This document shows, piece by piece, positions 8,991 to 19,421 of a stretch of 31,270 nt of DNA. The notes beneath the pieces are model-generated. The model was not told where the DNA came from and did no database searches. It worked only from the letters and a program-made list of their open reading frames with translations. The stretch is from Penium margaritaceum. Lineage: Eukaryota > Streptophyta > Zygnematophyceae > Desmidiales > Peniaceae. The stretch's first letter is position 1. Every line of letters begins with the position of its first letter. The stretch is from contig SZWC01008690.1 in the NCBI GenBank assembly GCA_023375785.1, positions 2,506-33,775 on the forward strand. The letters run 5' to 3'. The translations under genes and the position numbers were made by a program.

Positions 8991-10565
8991 TGTTGGTGCT
9001 GCTGTAGTGGCTGCTGCTACGGCACGTGCTACTGCTATTGCTGCTCTAGCGGCATCTGTTGTGGTAACCGTTTTGGCATGTGTAGTGCAGCTAGCTCCTA
9101 CGTTGGCATTGCAAGCTGCTAGCGTATGGCAGCTAGGGGATTTATCAAGCCGATAGGGCTGACAGCAAAGCCTACAGGTTGTTGATGTTACAGCGGCGAC
9201 ATCTACTCTTGCTGCTGTTGCTGCTTTGGCTACTATAGTTGTTGCAAAAATGGAGGTCCTCAAACAAAGGATGACCTCACCTCACATTCAACCATGATGT
9301 CTAGTGTTTATTGTTGTTTTTCTTTGTGGTACTGAAATCAGCAATCACGTCAACACCGACGTCAGCCAAGGTTGGTTGACATCATCAGTGGCTATTGCGC
9401 TACTAGCGTAGCCGCTATGGCGTTAGCTGTTGTGCTACTACTACTGATGCTGCTGTTGTCTCTGCTGCTGCTGACGTCAATAGTGACATCAACAATGACG
9501 TCAACGGTGGTATCAACACTCGCAGCTGATGTCATTGCAACTGTTGCTGCTATCCTCGCTACTGCTAATACAACATTAACGTGCGCTACTGTTGCCGCTG
9601 CTCTCGCCGCTGCCTTCACATTGTTGCATGCTATTGGTGCTGCTACAGGTGTTACGGGTGTGGTAGCAACTATGATGGTTGCCGCTGCTTCAGCGACATT
9701 GGTGCAATGTGCTCCTGCTACAGGAATTGCTACTGCTACAGCAACAACGGTGAGGGTGTGATGCTTTCCCAAGCCCTCGACCATGGTCCTTGGGGGTTTC
9801 CGCGATGTTCCTTTTTTTTCTTCTTTCTTTTCTTTTTTTAGTTGCTCGCTGCTACTACAGTTGCTACAGCACTTGCGAGCTCTTGCTATAGCCGTTGTTG
9901 CTGCTGTTGTTGCTATCGGCCACTACTTCTGCTGCTGTTGCTGCTGGCTAATACTGATGTTGTTAGCTACCGACCGCTACTAGCTACTACTGTGTAATGC
10001 TGGCTGCTACTGTGTGTTGCTTACTGATGCTGCTCACTGCAAGTAATATTGTTGCTACTGCAGCCCGCTGCCACTACTACTACTATACGCTACTCGCTGC
10101 ATGCTGCTGCTCGCTGCTCGCTGCTCGTTGCTTGTTGCTACGCACTACTCCTTACTGCTGCCGGCCGTGATTACGATCCACTACTGCTTTGAGTTACTAC
10201 TGCTGCAGCTCGCTGTTGCTGCTGTTACACGATGTTGCTGTGAGCTATTGCTACTGCTCATCGCTGTTGCAACTTGGAACAGCCGCTGCTTGCTGCTACT
10301 GCTAGCCACCGTTGCTACTGTTGCTGGTACTACTCATGCAACTGCTAGCACGATAGACAGAGGAGAGAGGGATAAGGGACGAGGGACTTTCCTCATTGGC
10401 AGCGCCATCGCCACGTACGTCGGTGCTGTCACGGCATCCCCCGTCACGTCGCCGACAACAAGGTTCGCAAACACGTCCACCATCACGGGGTCAATGCTAC
10501 TAGAAACATTTTAGCAGCATTTCTCCCGTGTCGGAAGCGTTCTGACAATGCCACCTGGCGAGGCT
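8991..10565 (-). other. Copia-2' leader: degenerate CAG/CTG triplet tract
   Basis: About 1.5 kb of plus-strand CTG, CTA, TTG and GCT triplets (minus strand CAG, TAG, CAA), broken by a pyrimidine run at 9808-9840. A cluster of TGACGTCA-like octamers lies at 9345-9535. Long open frames here (for example 9372-9761 and 10101-10514) encode only Ala/Thr/Val or Cys/Leu runs and are products of the repeat. The last ~200 bases match the PBS-proximal leader of copia-2 (26270-26460). Confidence 0.75.
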
Positions 10566-10594
10566 AACTCTGCCAGAAAAAATCCGGCAGAGTT
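10566..10594 (-). other. Leader hairpin, copia-2' copy
   Basis: Arms AACTCTGCC (10566-10574) and GGCAGAGTT (10586-10594) form a 9-bp stem around an 11-base A-rich loop on the plus strand (U-rich in the element RNA). The copia-2 copy at 26356-26384 keeps the loop and differs at two stem pairs, both compensated. It lies about 75 bases from the PBS. Confidence 0.65.
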
Positions 10595-10666
10595 TCCCCT
10601 ACACGGGCGCGAATGGGGCACCGTCGGTGTTGATTGGAACTTGTACGCCTTGCTGCTTCTACTACG

Positions 10667-10683
10667 CTCTGGCTCTGATACCA
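10667..10683 (-). other. Primer binding site of copia-2'
   Basis: The minus strand reads TGGTATCAGAGCCAGAG starting three bases after the LTR end TTTTCCA, matching initiator tRNA-Met. Confidence 0.9.
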
Positions 10684-10686
10684 AGC

Positions 10687-11516
10687 TGGAAAACCTAGTG
10701 TAGCGGGTTGGGACAACAATGTTGTTGATGCAACATGCGGAAACCCATGCTCGTTGCTTAGTCTGCCCCCTCAGTATGCTCCATCAGAGTCCAAGTCTGA
10801 GAGCTCTGGTGTTGTTACTTAGAAACATACGCGCCCGAGCTAGCGCAAGACAACAGCTAAAAACTGGACCTGTCTGATTAGCAACTAAGAATGAGAAACA
10901 ATGGGAGACCCCTCCAAGTTCTAGCTCCCCCCCAAGCTCTGGACAGCTTGTTACTCAGCTTCCAAGCCAATCAGAAAATGACGTATTTTCTGGCAGGCAA
11001 GGCTTTCTGGATAAGCCCTGCCAAGACAACGGACATCCCAAAACCTGGGTGTCGTCCGTTTTGCCTGAAAACTGGATAATTCCGGCACTACGAACACAGT
11101 CGTGCTGTCAGAATCAACGAGAGAAAGTAGTGAGGAGCTATGGCTGCCTCAACCCAGGCAGCATCTACGCTAATCCCAAGTACCAACAGTGCACAAAAAT
11201 CATGAAAACTGGACCCTAGGCAGGATATGGCACTGCGAATGCAACAGTGTAGTCACATAGGACGCTCGACGCGTGCAGAGAGCATATGCAGCGACTCTGA
11301 ATGGCAGCTACACGATTGTCGAGGAGGTCTGCCGATGGAGTTGACCACATAAGAGGGAGGAGGCTCTAGCAAACTGTGTGTAGGCCTCAACATGCGTCGG
11401 CTCCACCAGAGGACACTCCAGCAGCATCGCGTCTCACCGCCTGTCATCTGCACGCCGATGTACACAAGCCAGGAAGACACAACAGAATACAAGCAAGAGA
11501 TGTGTGAAAATCAACA
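10687..11516 (-). repeat. Copia-2' 5' LTR
   Basis: 830 bp. The minus strand starts TGTTGATTTTC at 11516 and ends TTTTCCA at 10687. It is collinear with the copia-2 LTRs at 18562-19411 and 26483-27333 but clearly more diverged from them than they are from each other. Confidence 0.85.
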
Positions 11517-11762
11517 CCCTTCTCAACATCACATGCATCAACTACTGCTGGAGAGGGTTGGGAAACCCTTGGCTGCCCCGTGGTGGTGGCGTGGTGGTGC
11601 GGTTGCAAGGGTGTCTCTGTTGCTGCAATCTGCTCTGGCGGGTCACCATGGCTTGGTGGGTCCTCCGAGGACTGTGACTTCAACTATGAATCCCACCACT
11701 GCTGCCACACCTTTGCCTATCCTGCGCAGCTCAGCGATGGATATCTTGCCGCTCTGATACCA
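11517..11762 (-). other. LTR-B leader and primer binding site
   Basis: The minus strand of 11751-11762 is TGGTATCAGAGC, directly abutting the LTR end TTTCTCA at 11763, so this is a PBS next to a 5' LTR. The remaining 11517-11750 is leader sequence with no ORF I recognise, cut off by the copia-2' LTR. Confidence 0.8.
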
Positions 11763-12074
11763 TGAGAAACATTTAGGAACCTTCTTAACCGCTTGCCATG
11801 TAACTAAGCGTCAGCGTTGAGTCAGTGTGTGATGAAAGTCACAAGTCATGTACAAAACTACAAGGGCATGGGAAGGCACACGAACAGAGTGTTAGGAAGC
11901 TCAAAATGAATACAATTACAGAGAGATATGACAACAGGCAAATACACGACATAAATAGTTGCTGCGACGCACGGCGAGTGTCGCACGTGATAGTGTCGGT
12001 TTGTCTTAAAACCGGCCAAAAACCACTGTTTTGGCCGTAAATCTACGCACAAACATACAAACGCAACACCGTTT
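11763..12074 (-). repeat. LTR-B 5' LTR, split by copia-1
   Basis: This is the 3' half of an antisense LTR, collinear with 284-590. It is interrupted at 12074 by copia-1; the continuation resumes at 28616 with the duplicated CGTTT and runs to about 28788. The first ~195 LTR bases are missing there. Whether this LTR and the one at 284-962 belong to one element is an inference from orientation and family. Confidence 0.8.
12070..12074 (+). other. Target-site duplication CGTTT, left copy of copia-1
   Basis: CGTTT directly precedes the copia-1 5' LTR and recurs directly after its 3' LTR at 28616-28620, a 5-bp duplication as made by copia integrases. Removing copia-1 rejoins the two halves of the antisense LTR-B sequence, which confirms the insertion. 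Confidence 0.88.
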
Positions 12075-12711
12075 TGTTGTGATGTGAGTTGTTTCCATCC
12101 ATTTGTACAGCTTGCTGTGACCACTCGGCTGTGTCCATGCTTGTGCAGATCCGTGATGCAGGCCCAACTGCCGCCGGAGGACTGAAGGTTGGTGGATCCA
12201 TCCACCAGCAGCCGCCATACAACTGTCATGACGTCTGGGGTGCTTGCTAGGGTGCTCTGCAGGTTTTCTACAGACGCAAGAGTTTTCTCGGTGGACTGGC
12301 TCTGGAGACCAAATTTGCATGTTTTGCATTGTCTGTCCACCGATCGATGCCGGACTTGTGCATCGTAGCGTCTGGCTCGCGATTCTGCATCTCTAGTTTC
12401 AGACGGTATTGAGTTTGGATGTCTGTGCGCAGAGTTGCGGCCAAACAATGGTTTTGAGCCGGTTTTAGGACACACTAACACTGCCGCGTGCATCACCCGC
12501 CGTGTGCCACGGCAGGTATTCATGTTGTGTACTTGTCAGTTGTCATTTCTCTCTGCATTACTGAGCTATTGGAGCTTATGAGACTTTGCGCGTCTCCCTA
12601 GCATGATCCTTGCTGTTTCTTGCACCAACTTGCTAGTTTATTTGCCAGCTGACTGCACAGTGTCACCACATCAGCAGCAGCAAAGTTAGGAAGTTTCCTA
12701 TTAATTTCTCA
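12075..12711 (+). repeat. Copia-1 5' LTR
   Basis: 637 bp, starting TGTTGTGATG and ending TTTCTCA. It is collinear with 27973-28615 and 29981-30627. It is also homologous to the antisense LTR-B just to its left, so the two lie head to head as an imperfect inverted repeat. Confidence 0.9.
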
Positions 12712-12723
12712 TGGTATGAGAGC
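12712..12723 (+). other. Copia-1 primer binding site with one mismatch
   Basis: TGGTATGAGAGC directly after the LTR, one base different from the initiator tRNA-Met complement TGGTATCAGAGC that every other leader in the window carries. Confidence 0.85.
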
Positions 12724-13597
12724 AGCGAAACCTCTCTCGTTGAGCTACACCGCAGAGATGCAACACCGACAGCAATAGTGAGAGTCACCGCCGCCGCCAC
12801 ATCCCGGGACCCGCCGTAGCTGACGTTAGCAGCAGCAACGCCACCACGCAATCGCCACCACCATAGCAAGTGGAGCTGCGGCAATGAGGACATACAGCAG
12901 CCACGCTGGTCGGCAGCAGCAGCCATATCTGGCTGCCAACTTGTACACACATAAAAAAGAAGGAGTAGCAGCTCGTAGTAACAGCTTGCGGCGGCGGCTG
13001 CAAGCAATTGTAGCGCGTAGCGGGGGCAGCAGCTTGTAGCAGCGACGGCAGTAGCAGCCGCAAGCAGCACCAGTAACGCAGCAGCAACAACAAAGCAGTA
13101 GCGGCATTGCAACTTTTGCGGTGATAGCAGGAACAACGGTAGCAGCAACATTGCAGCAGTAGCAGCGGCTACAACTGCGTAGCAGCAGACCCACCGCAGC
13201 AGCAGCGGCGGCCTTGCACAGCACTGCTGCTGCAAAGCAGTGCTACGCAGCTGCGCAGAAACTGCGCAGCACTACGCATACCTGCGTGGCACTACGTAGG
13301 CCTGCACAGCCCCTGTGCAACTGCGAGCAGCGGGTGACAAGGTCATCCCCACCAGACATGCGAGTTCGCGTGGCCTCCACAAAAAAACCAACAAAAAAAC
13401 GCTGGAAAAAATTCACTTGAAAATAACGCTAGCTTTTTTGCTAGCGTAAAAAACAGTGGCCTCAGCATAGGCTCTGCTGACGTCATCACTTTTGGGATCA
13501 AAACGTCAAATTTTCTGAACGTTTCAACTCATCGATAAAAACAGTGAGTTTCTCGTTTGGAGCATTTCTTACGTTCGGCCCCATACTGAGCATTGCG
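12724..13597 (+). other. Copia-1 leader with CAG/GCA triplet tract
   Basis: About 870 bases between PBS and gag. From 12790 to 13300 it is rich in AGC/CAG triplets, as in the copia-2 leaders although in the other genomic orientation. Minus-strand ORFs here (Cys/Leu/Ala runs) are shadows of the repeat. Confidence 0.7.
13426..13447 (+). other. Perfect hairpin in the copia-1 leader
   Basis: ACGCTAGC (13426-13433), a T6 loop, then GCTAGCGT (13440-13447): an 8-bp perfect stem about 150 bases before the gag ATG. No terminator role is claimed. It resembles the copia-2 leader hairpin only in having a U-rich loop in the element RNA. Confidence 0.5.
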
Positions 13598-15033
13598 ATG
13601 GCGCCGGTCCGTGACAAATGCAAAGGGCTGGTTGACCCCTCTTTCTCCTCTTCTTCCTCTTCAGGCGTCATGAGTCCGCGGTCGCAGTCCCTCATGATCG
13701 ACGAGCTTCGTTTGTCGCAAGACAAGATGCGTCGGCAGCAACAGAAGCAGTCCGACCCGTTGCAAGAGATCACAGAGTTACTGTGAGGTCGTTTGATGGA
13801 TTCACAGCAGCCACCGGTAGGATCTACTGGAGCTGCACCATCTGCTCAGCAGTCTACACCCTACACAGCGCCGCGGCCTCAGCACCACTCATCACAGGTT
13901 CACACCGAGGATGAGGAGGAGATTGAGGATGACTCACGCGAGCACGAGATTCGTGTGCTTGAGGAGCGCATCCGTGAGTTACGTCTAGGATCGCAACCTC
14001 GCACTCCGCCACCTTCTCGCTGTCAGGATCAGCCACGTCGTTCAGCAATGTTCACCTTTGGTGGTGTTTCCCTCGCTGGTGGGCTCCCCATACCATGTCC
14101 ACCGTCTCCCGAGCCTGAGGTCGCCCTCCCCACGGAGCAGCAATCGTAGGAATTTGAGACACCTCCACCCTGTTACGATAGCGACGAGGGCTTTGATTGT
14201 TGGGAGACCTTATTTCAGGTGTGGGCCGATTCTGAGGGTGTCTGGCCCTACTACCACAGCCAGTACCAGACCCACGATGCTCAGCAGTGAGAGCGATGCG
14301 CGGTCTCCTCTACGCCATGCCGCGGGAGACTGTGGTTGACTTCCGACCCTTTCTTGATGAGACCGAGACCGGGACTGGAGCAGATCTACGTTAGGGCTGG
14401 GAGCTGGCCCTCACACTTCTCGCTAAGGAGACCCATGCCACGAGGGCGAACCAACTACGTGAGTTTCACTCTCTTCGTCAGGGTCCTACAGAGCTTGCAG
14501 CTGACTACTGGTGGCACACAATGCACCTTTACACGCGCCTTGGGACCGGTGGCGGGAAGCAGTTGTGGGCACTCGACACCATCATGATGGGGGCGCATTT
14601 GGACCACGTGAAGCTGTTTACGGGCTTCGATCGTGTGGCTCTTTCTGAGTTGTCAGAGTCACTACAACTGCTTCTTTCAGCCCATCGCTACTTCATTTAG
14701 GCCACATCGGCTCATGAGGCTACCATCGCCCATTAGCAGAGTCCACTTGTTGTAGTAGTGACTGCGACCCCTCCTACGCCTATGTCCCAGCTCACCAGTC
14801 CCACCTCCATCGCTTCCTTGTCCTCCTCCTCTACCCCAAACGGCCACACTTAGGGCGTCACAGTGGCCGCAGAGGGGAAGAAGGGGAAGAAGCGACGCGG
14901 GAAGGGACAGCAGCAGCAGCCAGTGAGTAGTGGCACTGGACGTTCTGTCCACTGCTACAAGTGTGGAGGTGCTCACCGCTACACAGAGTGTGAGCAACCC
15001 GTTGATTGGACTCAGATCATGCACGGCCTTTAG
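13598..15033 (+). pseudogene. gag: Copia-1 gag, broken
   Basis: Gag of a Ty1/copia element. I chose the ATG at 13598 (MAPVRDKCKG) as the first in the frame that leads into the conserved part; the frame is open a little further upstream. The N-terminus is Ser- and Gln-rich with an acidic coiled-coil-like stretch (about 13910-13990). The frame changes near 14288. The capsid region continues to a CCHC-like knuckle at 14953-14991 (CYKCGGAHRYTEC, one residue shorter than usual between the second Cys and the His). A Lys/Arg run (GKKGKKRRGKG) precedes the knuckle. In-frame stops are TGA 13784 and TAG at 14147, 14392, 14698, 14734, 14851 and 15031. Confidence 0.8.
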
Positions 15034-15840
15034 GCAGCACACGCACACCGGATTTCCTTGAGTGACACACGGAGTGAGCGCAGTGTGACCACGAGTGCAG
15101 CAAACGCATCCACTTCACCAGACGGCAGTGGTAATGTGGACCCTCCAGATCGCACGATCGCGGAGCTTCGTCAGCTACTGGCGCTTCATACTCAGGGAGG
15201 TGCGAGTGTGTTGTCACAACGGAGTGGTCCTGACACAGCTTGTCTTACTGCCTCTGTTGCCCGTGATGATGCTTGTGGTGGAGCCATGTTGGCTTGCGAT
15301 GAGGATGGACCTGACAGTGCCGACTAGCTTGACGAGTCACAGATCTGTGTTGTTCATCGTTGTCCTGAGTCCTCTGCTGAGCATCAAGCAGAGGCAGAGT
15401 GTTCTGTGGCACGTTGCTCAGTGTCGACGACTGGTCGTGAGCCAAGTGGCACCTGGATTATTGACTCTGGGGCCACCCATTACATGACCTGTCGTCGTAG
15501 TGACTTTGTTGTGCTCGGTCCCGTTGCGTCCGTTCGGCCTGTTCGCACAGGGTCTGGTCAGTCGTTGCCTGTGTAGGGAGTTGGGCTTGTGCGGTTTGAT
15601 GGTCTGTCTGGCCCCTTGTACATTTTTCATGTGCTCTTTGTCCCTGCTCTTGAGCTCAGCCTGCTCTCTATTCGTGCATGCACAAGGATGGATCTCACTG
15701 TTGAGCACTCTGCCGACTCTGCCACAGTGACTGCTCTTGACAAACGCGCCATCGTGCTTCGTGCCTTTGTTGTTGATGACCTATGTCGTGTGTCTCGTTG
15801 CATTCCCTCTGTTTCTTCTCCCCCTCTCTCCTCTGCACAT
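15034..15840 (+). pseudogene. pol: Copia-1 protease region, broken
   Basis: In the same frame as the end of gag. The aspartic protease active site WIIDSGATHYMT is present, with the catalytic Asp at 15463-15465. LEL-type protease strands follow (VLFVPALELSLLSI at about 15630-15671). In-frame TAGs lie at 15325 and 15574; the second stands between LPV and GVG. The domain matures Gag-Pol and leads straight into the GAG-pre-integrase region. Confidence 0.85.
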
Positions 15841-16836
15841 GTGTTTGTCACTGGCATTCTCTCCCATGAGCACCAGCGCTTGTTACATCGTCGCCTCTGC
15901 CATGTGAGCTCGGACACTGTGTCCAAGCTCATTCGAACTCAGCCAGCCCTCGGTCTTGACGCAGCTTCATTTGAGAAACCGCCCAAGACCAACTACCTTT
16001 CTTGCACCCAGGGTAAGATGCATCGCTGCTCTTACCTTGACTCCTCCTCCCGGGCACTACGCCCAATAGAGTTGGTCCACTCCGACCTTCTCGGTCCTCT
16101 CCCAGTCGAGTCCCTCTCTGATCAGGGTCAGTATCTTCTCACTTTGACCGATGACTGCACCCGGATGCGGTGGGTCTACAGCCTTTGCCACAAGAGCGAT
16201 GCCGCATTGGCGGTCCGCCTGTGGCTTGTGATGGCTGAGCGTCAATCTCGTCACACCCTGCACACGTTTCGCTCAGATCGTGGTGGCGAGTTCTTAGGCG
16301 AGATGGATGCATACTTTGCCGAGCACGGTATCTTTCACCAGCTTTCCCCCCCTGCTACACCATAACAGAACGGTGTGTCTGAGTGTTGGAAGCGCACCAT
16401 GGAGGATGCGGTTTGCGCTATGCGGTCTGAGCACGGTCTACCGGAGTCCTTTGCCTTTTAGGGCTTCTCCTACATGACGTGGGTCTGGAACCGCTTGCCG
16501 CATGGTCCACTTCTAGACCATGTCACGCCGTACAAGTTGTGGTTCGGCCATCGTGCTGATCTCCGTCTCGCCCGCGTTGGGGGTCCCTTGACTGTGTTTG
16601 GTACACCAAGGATCAACAGGGGTCCAAGGTCTCACCTCGAGGACGCATGTGTACCTTCCTCAGCATCTCCCCGCGGTCAAAGGCCTGGCGCTTTTGGGAC
16701 CCTACTCGCCATCGCATTGTCGAGTCTCGAGATGCTCTCTTCTTTGAGGTTCTCACCTACCACGACTTGTCTAGCATTTTGTCACTGGCCGCGGACCACG
16801 TCCCTACTTGTGTGGCCTCGGCAGATGTGGGAGTCT
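15841..16836 (+). pseudogene. pol: Copia-1 integrase, broken
   Basis: GAG-pre-integrase zinc domain with HRRLCH (from 15886) and LSCTQGKMH; one of the two zinc cysteines of the usual CxxC is not present. Catalytic residues: Asp in HSDLLGPL (16084-16086), Asp in FRSDRGGEF (16276-16278) and Glu in NGVSECW (16381-16383), all kept. TAA at 16363 replaces the Gln of the family motif TPQQNG. TAG at 16459 follows FAF. A frame change near 16590 leads to the C-terminal SKAWRFWDP motif, which ends at TAG 16836. Confidence 0.88.
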
Positions 16837-16939
16837 AGTCCTGAGGATGGGTCCGTCTGGGCCTCCTCATCTGTGGTCTGGTCTCCGGCTGTTGACGATC
16901 CGGCCATCGTGGCTGTGGGTCCAGTAGCCTCATCAGTTC

Positions 16940-17170
16940 CCTTTGGCACACCTGATCTTGTGCCGGTGTCAGACCCCTCTGGCGCACCCGATCTCATGCC
17001 TGTGTCGGTCCCCTCTATCACACCTGATTCCGTGCCGGTGTCCGGCCCCTTTGGCACACCCGATCTCGTAGCAGTGTCAGTCCCCTCTTCCAGACCTGAT
17101 CCCGTACGCGCGTCAGTCCCCTCTAGCATACCTGATGCCGTGCCAGTGTCAGCCCCCTCTATCACATCTC
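16940..17170 (+). repeat. 36-bp tandem repeat coding a 12-residue linker, copia-1
   Basis: About six and a half units of 36 bases encode variants of PDLVPVSVPSGT, between integrase and RT. The reading frame is open across the array (16839-17223). The linker continues to 17540 with two interruptions: TAG at 17224 and a one-base loss near 17540 that shifts into the RT frame. Confidence 0.85.
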
Positions 17171-17539
17171 CTCCAGTGCATGCACCCATGCCCCTTACAG
17201 CTCTGGCTCAGCAGCCTTCCTCGTAGCCTGAGGTGAGCATCGCATCGGGCTACTCCCACCAGCCCGGTGGTCGTCTTCAACCATTGGCCTGTAGGGCTCA
17301 GCGGACTGCTGACTCAGTGCCCAGGCGCCCGACTCGTAGTGTTCAAAGTGGCGAGCCAAGCACGAAGGCCCTTGGCTTGAGTGTCCAGGTAGACTACATT
17401 GAGGTACACCCAGCATGCCCTGTCGGCCACAAGTTGGTCTCTCGAGAGTTCTTGGTCGCTTGCGATGCCGCAGCTGACCTTGTCGTGGTCAGACCGAGTT
17501 TGGAGGCGTGTGTCTTAGCCACCCGAAACTCCCTCGACG

Positions 17540-18560
17540 ATGCCTGATCCAGGCACGTTGAAAGAGGCACTCTCAGTTCACGATGGAGATATGTGGCGTG
17601 CTATTCATGAGGATGAGCTGAGAGCCATCCGTGAGCACGGTGTCCATGAGCTTGTCGACATCCCGCCTTGGCGGAAGGCTGTACAGGCCAAGTGGGTCTT
17701 TTGCAAGAAGGTGAAGCTTGATGGCACACTGGATCGCTACAAGGTTTGCTTGAAAGCCAAGGGGTTCTCGCAGGTTGAGGGAGTAGATTTCACTGACACC
17801 TTTGCACCCGTTGGCCGCATGACCACCGCTCACGCTCTATTCGGGGTTGTTGCTCACCACGACTGGGAGCTGCACCAGATGGACGTGAACAACGCGTTCC
17901 TCCATGGCACCTTAGAGGAGGAGATCTACATGGTCCAGCCACCTCGATTCGAGGTCAATGACAAGGTCTGGCGCTTGTGCAAGGCCTTGTACGGCCTGAA
18001 ACAGTCACCCAGTTGCTAGAACTTGGAGATCACCGGCACACTGACATGTGCCGGTTACGTACAGAGTGACACTGACCTGTCCCTCTTTCTCAGACGGACA
18101 GCTGAGAGCTTCACCGCCATCCTGGTCTACGTGGACGACCTCCTGATTGCGTCTCCTTCTATGGAGGCCGTGAAGGAGGCCAAGGCAGCTCTCCAGGCTG
18201 CCTACAGGATGAAGGACCTTGGTCCTATAGTTGTGTTCCTCGGGATGGAGATCGTGTGTGATCGTCAGCGACGGACTCTCTTGTTGCATCAGGCACATTT
18301 CGCTCGCATTGTGGGGGAGCGGTTTGTTGATCTCCTGGGTGCAATTCCTACCTCCTCCACCCCCATCACACCTGACAGGCAGGATGCTCTGAAGGTGGAT
18401 GATCCCGCAGACCTGGGGAAGACATTGGACGTGACCATGTACTTGCGCCTGATTGGCTCTTTGATGTACTTGACCACTACCACACGACCCGACATTGCCT
18501 TTGCCGTCAACCTCCTTGCATAGTTTTAACAGTGTCCTCGGGCGAGAGCCCTTCATGCGG
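17540..18560 (+). pseudogene. pol: Copia-1 reverse transcriptase, broken
   Basis: RVT_2-type reverse transcriptase. Motifs in order: MWRAIHEDELRAI, AKWVFCKKVK, YKVCLKAKGFSQVEG, FAPVGRM, LHQMDVNNAFLHGTL, LYGLKQSPSC, and the catalytic YVDD at 18128-18139, then MYLRLIGSLMYLT and RPDIAFAVNLLA. TAG at 18017-18019 replaces the Trp that follows SPRC in the family. TAG at 18521 (Gln in copia-2 at the same place) and TAA at 18527 (Ser in copia-2) come just before the point where copia-2 is inserted. RNase H continues at 27335. Confidence 0.92.
18556..18560 (+). other. Target-site duplication TGCGG, left copy of copia-2
   Basis: TGCGG is found at 18556-18560 and again at 27335-27339. Deleting 18561-27339 rejoins the copia-1 frame from RT into RNase H. 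One unpaired base lies between each duplication and the recognisable LTR end (C at 18561, G at 27334). Confidence 0.82.
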
Positions 18561-18561
18561 C

Positions 18562-19411
18562 TGGAAAACCTAGGCAGCAGGTTGGGGCAGCAGCGTTGTT
18601 GATGCAGCGTGCGGGCTTCCACGCTCTTTGCTTAAGTCAGCTGCCCCCTTTGTTTGTTGCTCTAGAGTCAAAGTCTGGAAGCTCTGGTTTTGTTACTTAG
18701 AAACGTGCGCGCCAGTGTTAGCGCCAGAAAGTAGCTGAAAACTGAAAGTGACTGATTAGGAATGAAGAATGAGCAACAATGGGAGACCCATCCAAGTTCT
18801 AGCTCCCCCCCACTAGTATAGAACTTGTTACTCAGCTAACCAGCCAATCAGAATATAGTCCTAGACCTATTTTCTGGCAGACATGGTTCTCTCGGTGAGC
18901 CCTGCAAGACGCCCGACAGCCCAAAACCCGGGCGTCATCCGTCCTGCCTAAAAACTGGACCATACCACAACACCGAGGCTACAAACGCAGTCGTGTGGTC
19001 AGAATCAACTAGAAGAATAGTAGTAAAGAGTTATGGCTGCCCGAACCCGGGTAGTGCCTACGACAGTCAGTGACGTCAAACAGGGTCACACAGCACGAGA
19101 CATGGACCCTAGGCACAGCATGATGTTGCAGACGCAATGCCACAACCAGGAACAGAGCTGGGTGCACGGAAACAGCATCGGCAATGGCAGTGACCGCCAG
19201 CGGCCCGACCGCTGAGGAGGCCTGCCGATGGAACTGAGCGCATCGTCGGAGGGAGGAGGCTCCAGCAAACGGTGCGTGGACCTCAGCGCGTGTCGGCTCC
19301 ACCGAGCGACACTCTAGCAGCGTCGAGTGTCGCTGTCAGTCATCTGCACGCCAATGTACACAAGCCGAGAAGACACAATAGAGTACAGTGATAGATGTGC
19401 AGAAACCAACA
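18562..19411 (-). repeat. Copia-2 3' LTR
   Basis: The minus strand starts TGTTGGTTTCTG at 19411 and ends GGTTTTCCA at 18562. It is a direct repeat of 26483-27333. ORFs inside it (for example 19009-19302) also occur in the other copy only because the DNA is repeated. Confidence 0.92.
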
Positions 19412-19421
19412 CTCCCCCATG
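19412..19421 (-). other. Copia-2 polypurine tract
   Basis: CATGGGGGAG on the minus strand, directly before the LTR start TGTTGG. Confidence 0.88.

Larger units (their letters stand above)
8020..11516 (-). mobile_element. Copia-2' : 5' part of a minus-strand Ty1/copia element
   Basis: Reading right to left: 5' LTR 11516-10687, PBS 10683-10667, a long triplet-rich leader, then gag fused to a pol linker, and truncation at 8020. It is a diverged relative of the full copia-2 at 18561-27334: the LTR, leader, gag and linker all align. RT, RNase H and the 3' LTR are missing, and zinc knuckle, protease and integrase have been removed by an internal deletion. Confidence 0.85.

Noticed and set aside
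9372..10514. Long ORFs rich in Ala, Thr, Val, Cys or Leu
   Set aside because: Products of CTG/GCT triplet repeats, open in several frames on both strands; same for 12663-13235 and 24958-26151.
10667..10683. Possible tRNA gene fragments at TGGTATCAGAGC sites
   Set aside because: These are primer binding sites next to LTR ends; no cloverleaf surrounds any of them.
13426..13447. Intrinsic terminator (hairpin plus T-run)
   Set aside because: The T-run is the loop, not a tail, and the context is a eukaryotic retrotransposon leader.
14288..14290. TGA as a true in-frame stop in copia-1 gag
   Set aside because: The conserved reading moves to another frame at this point, so the TGA is probably an effect of the nearby indel.
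16940..17170. CRISPR-like array
   Set aside because: The 36-bp units are contiguous, coding and degenerate, without spacers.
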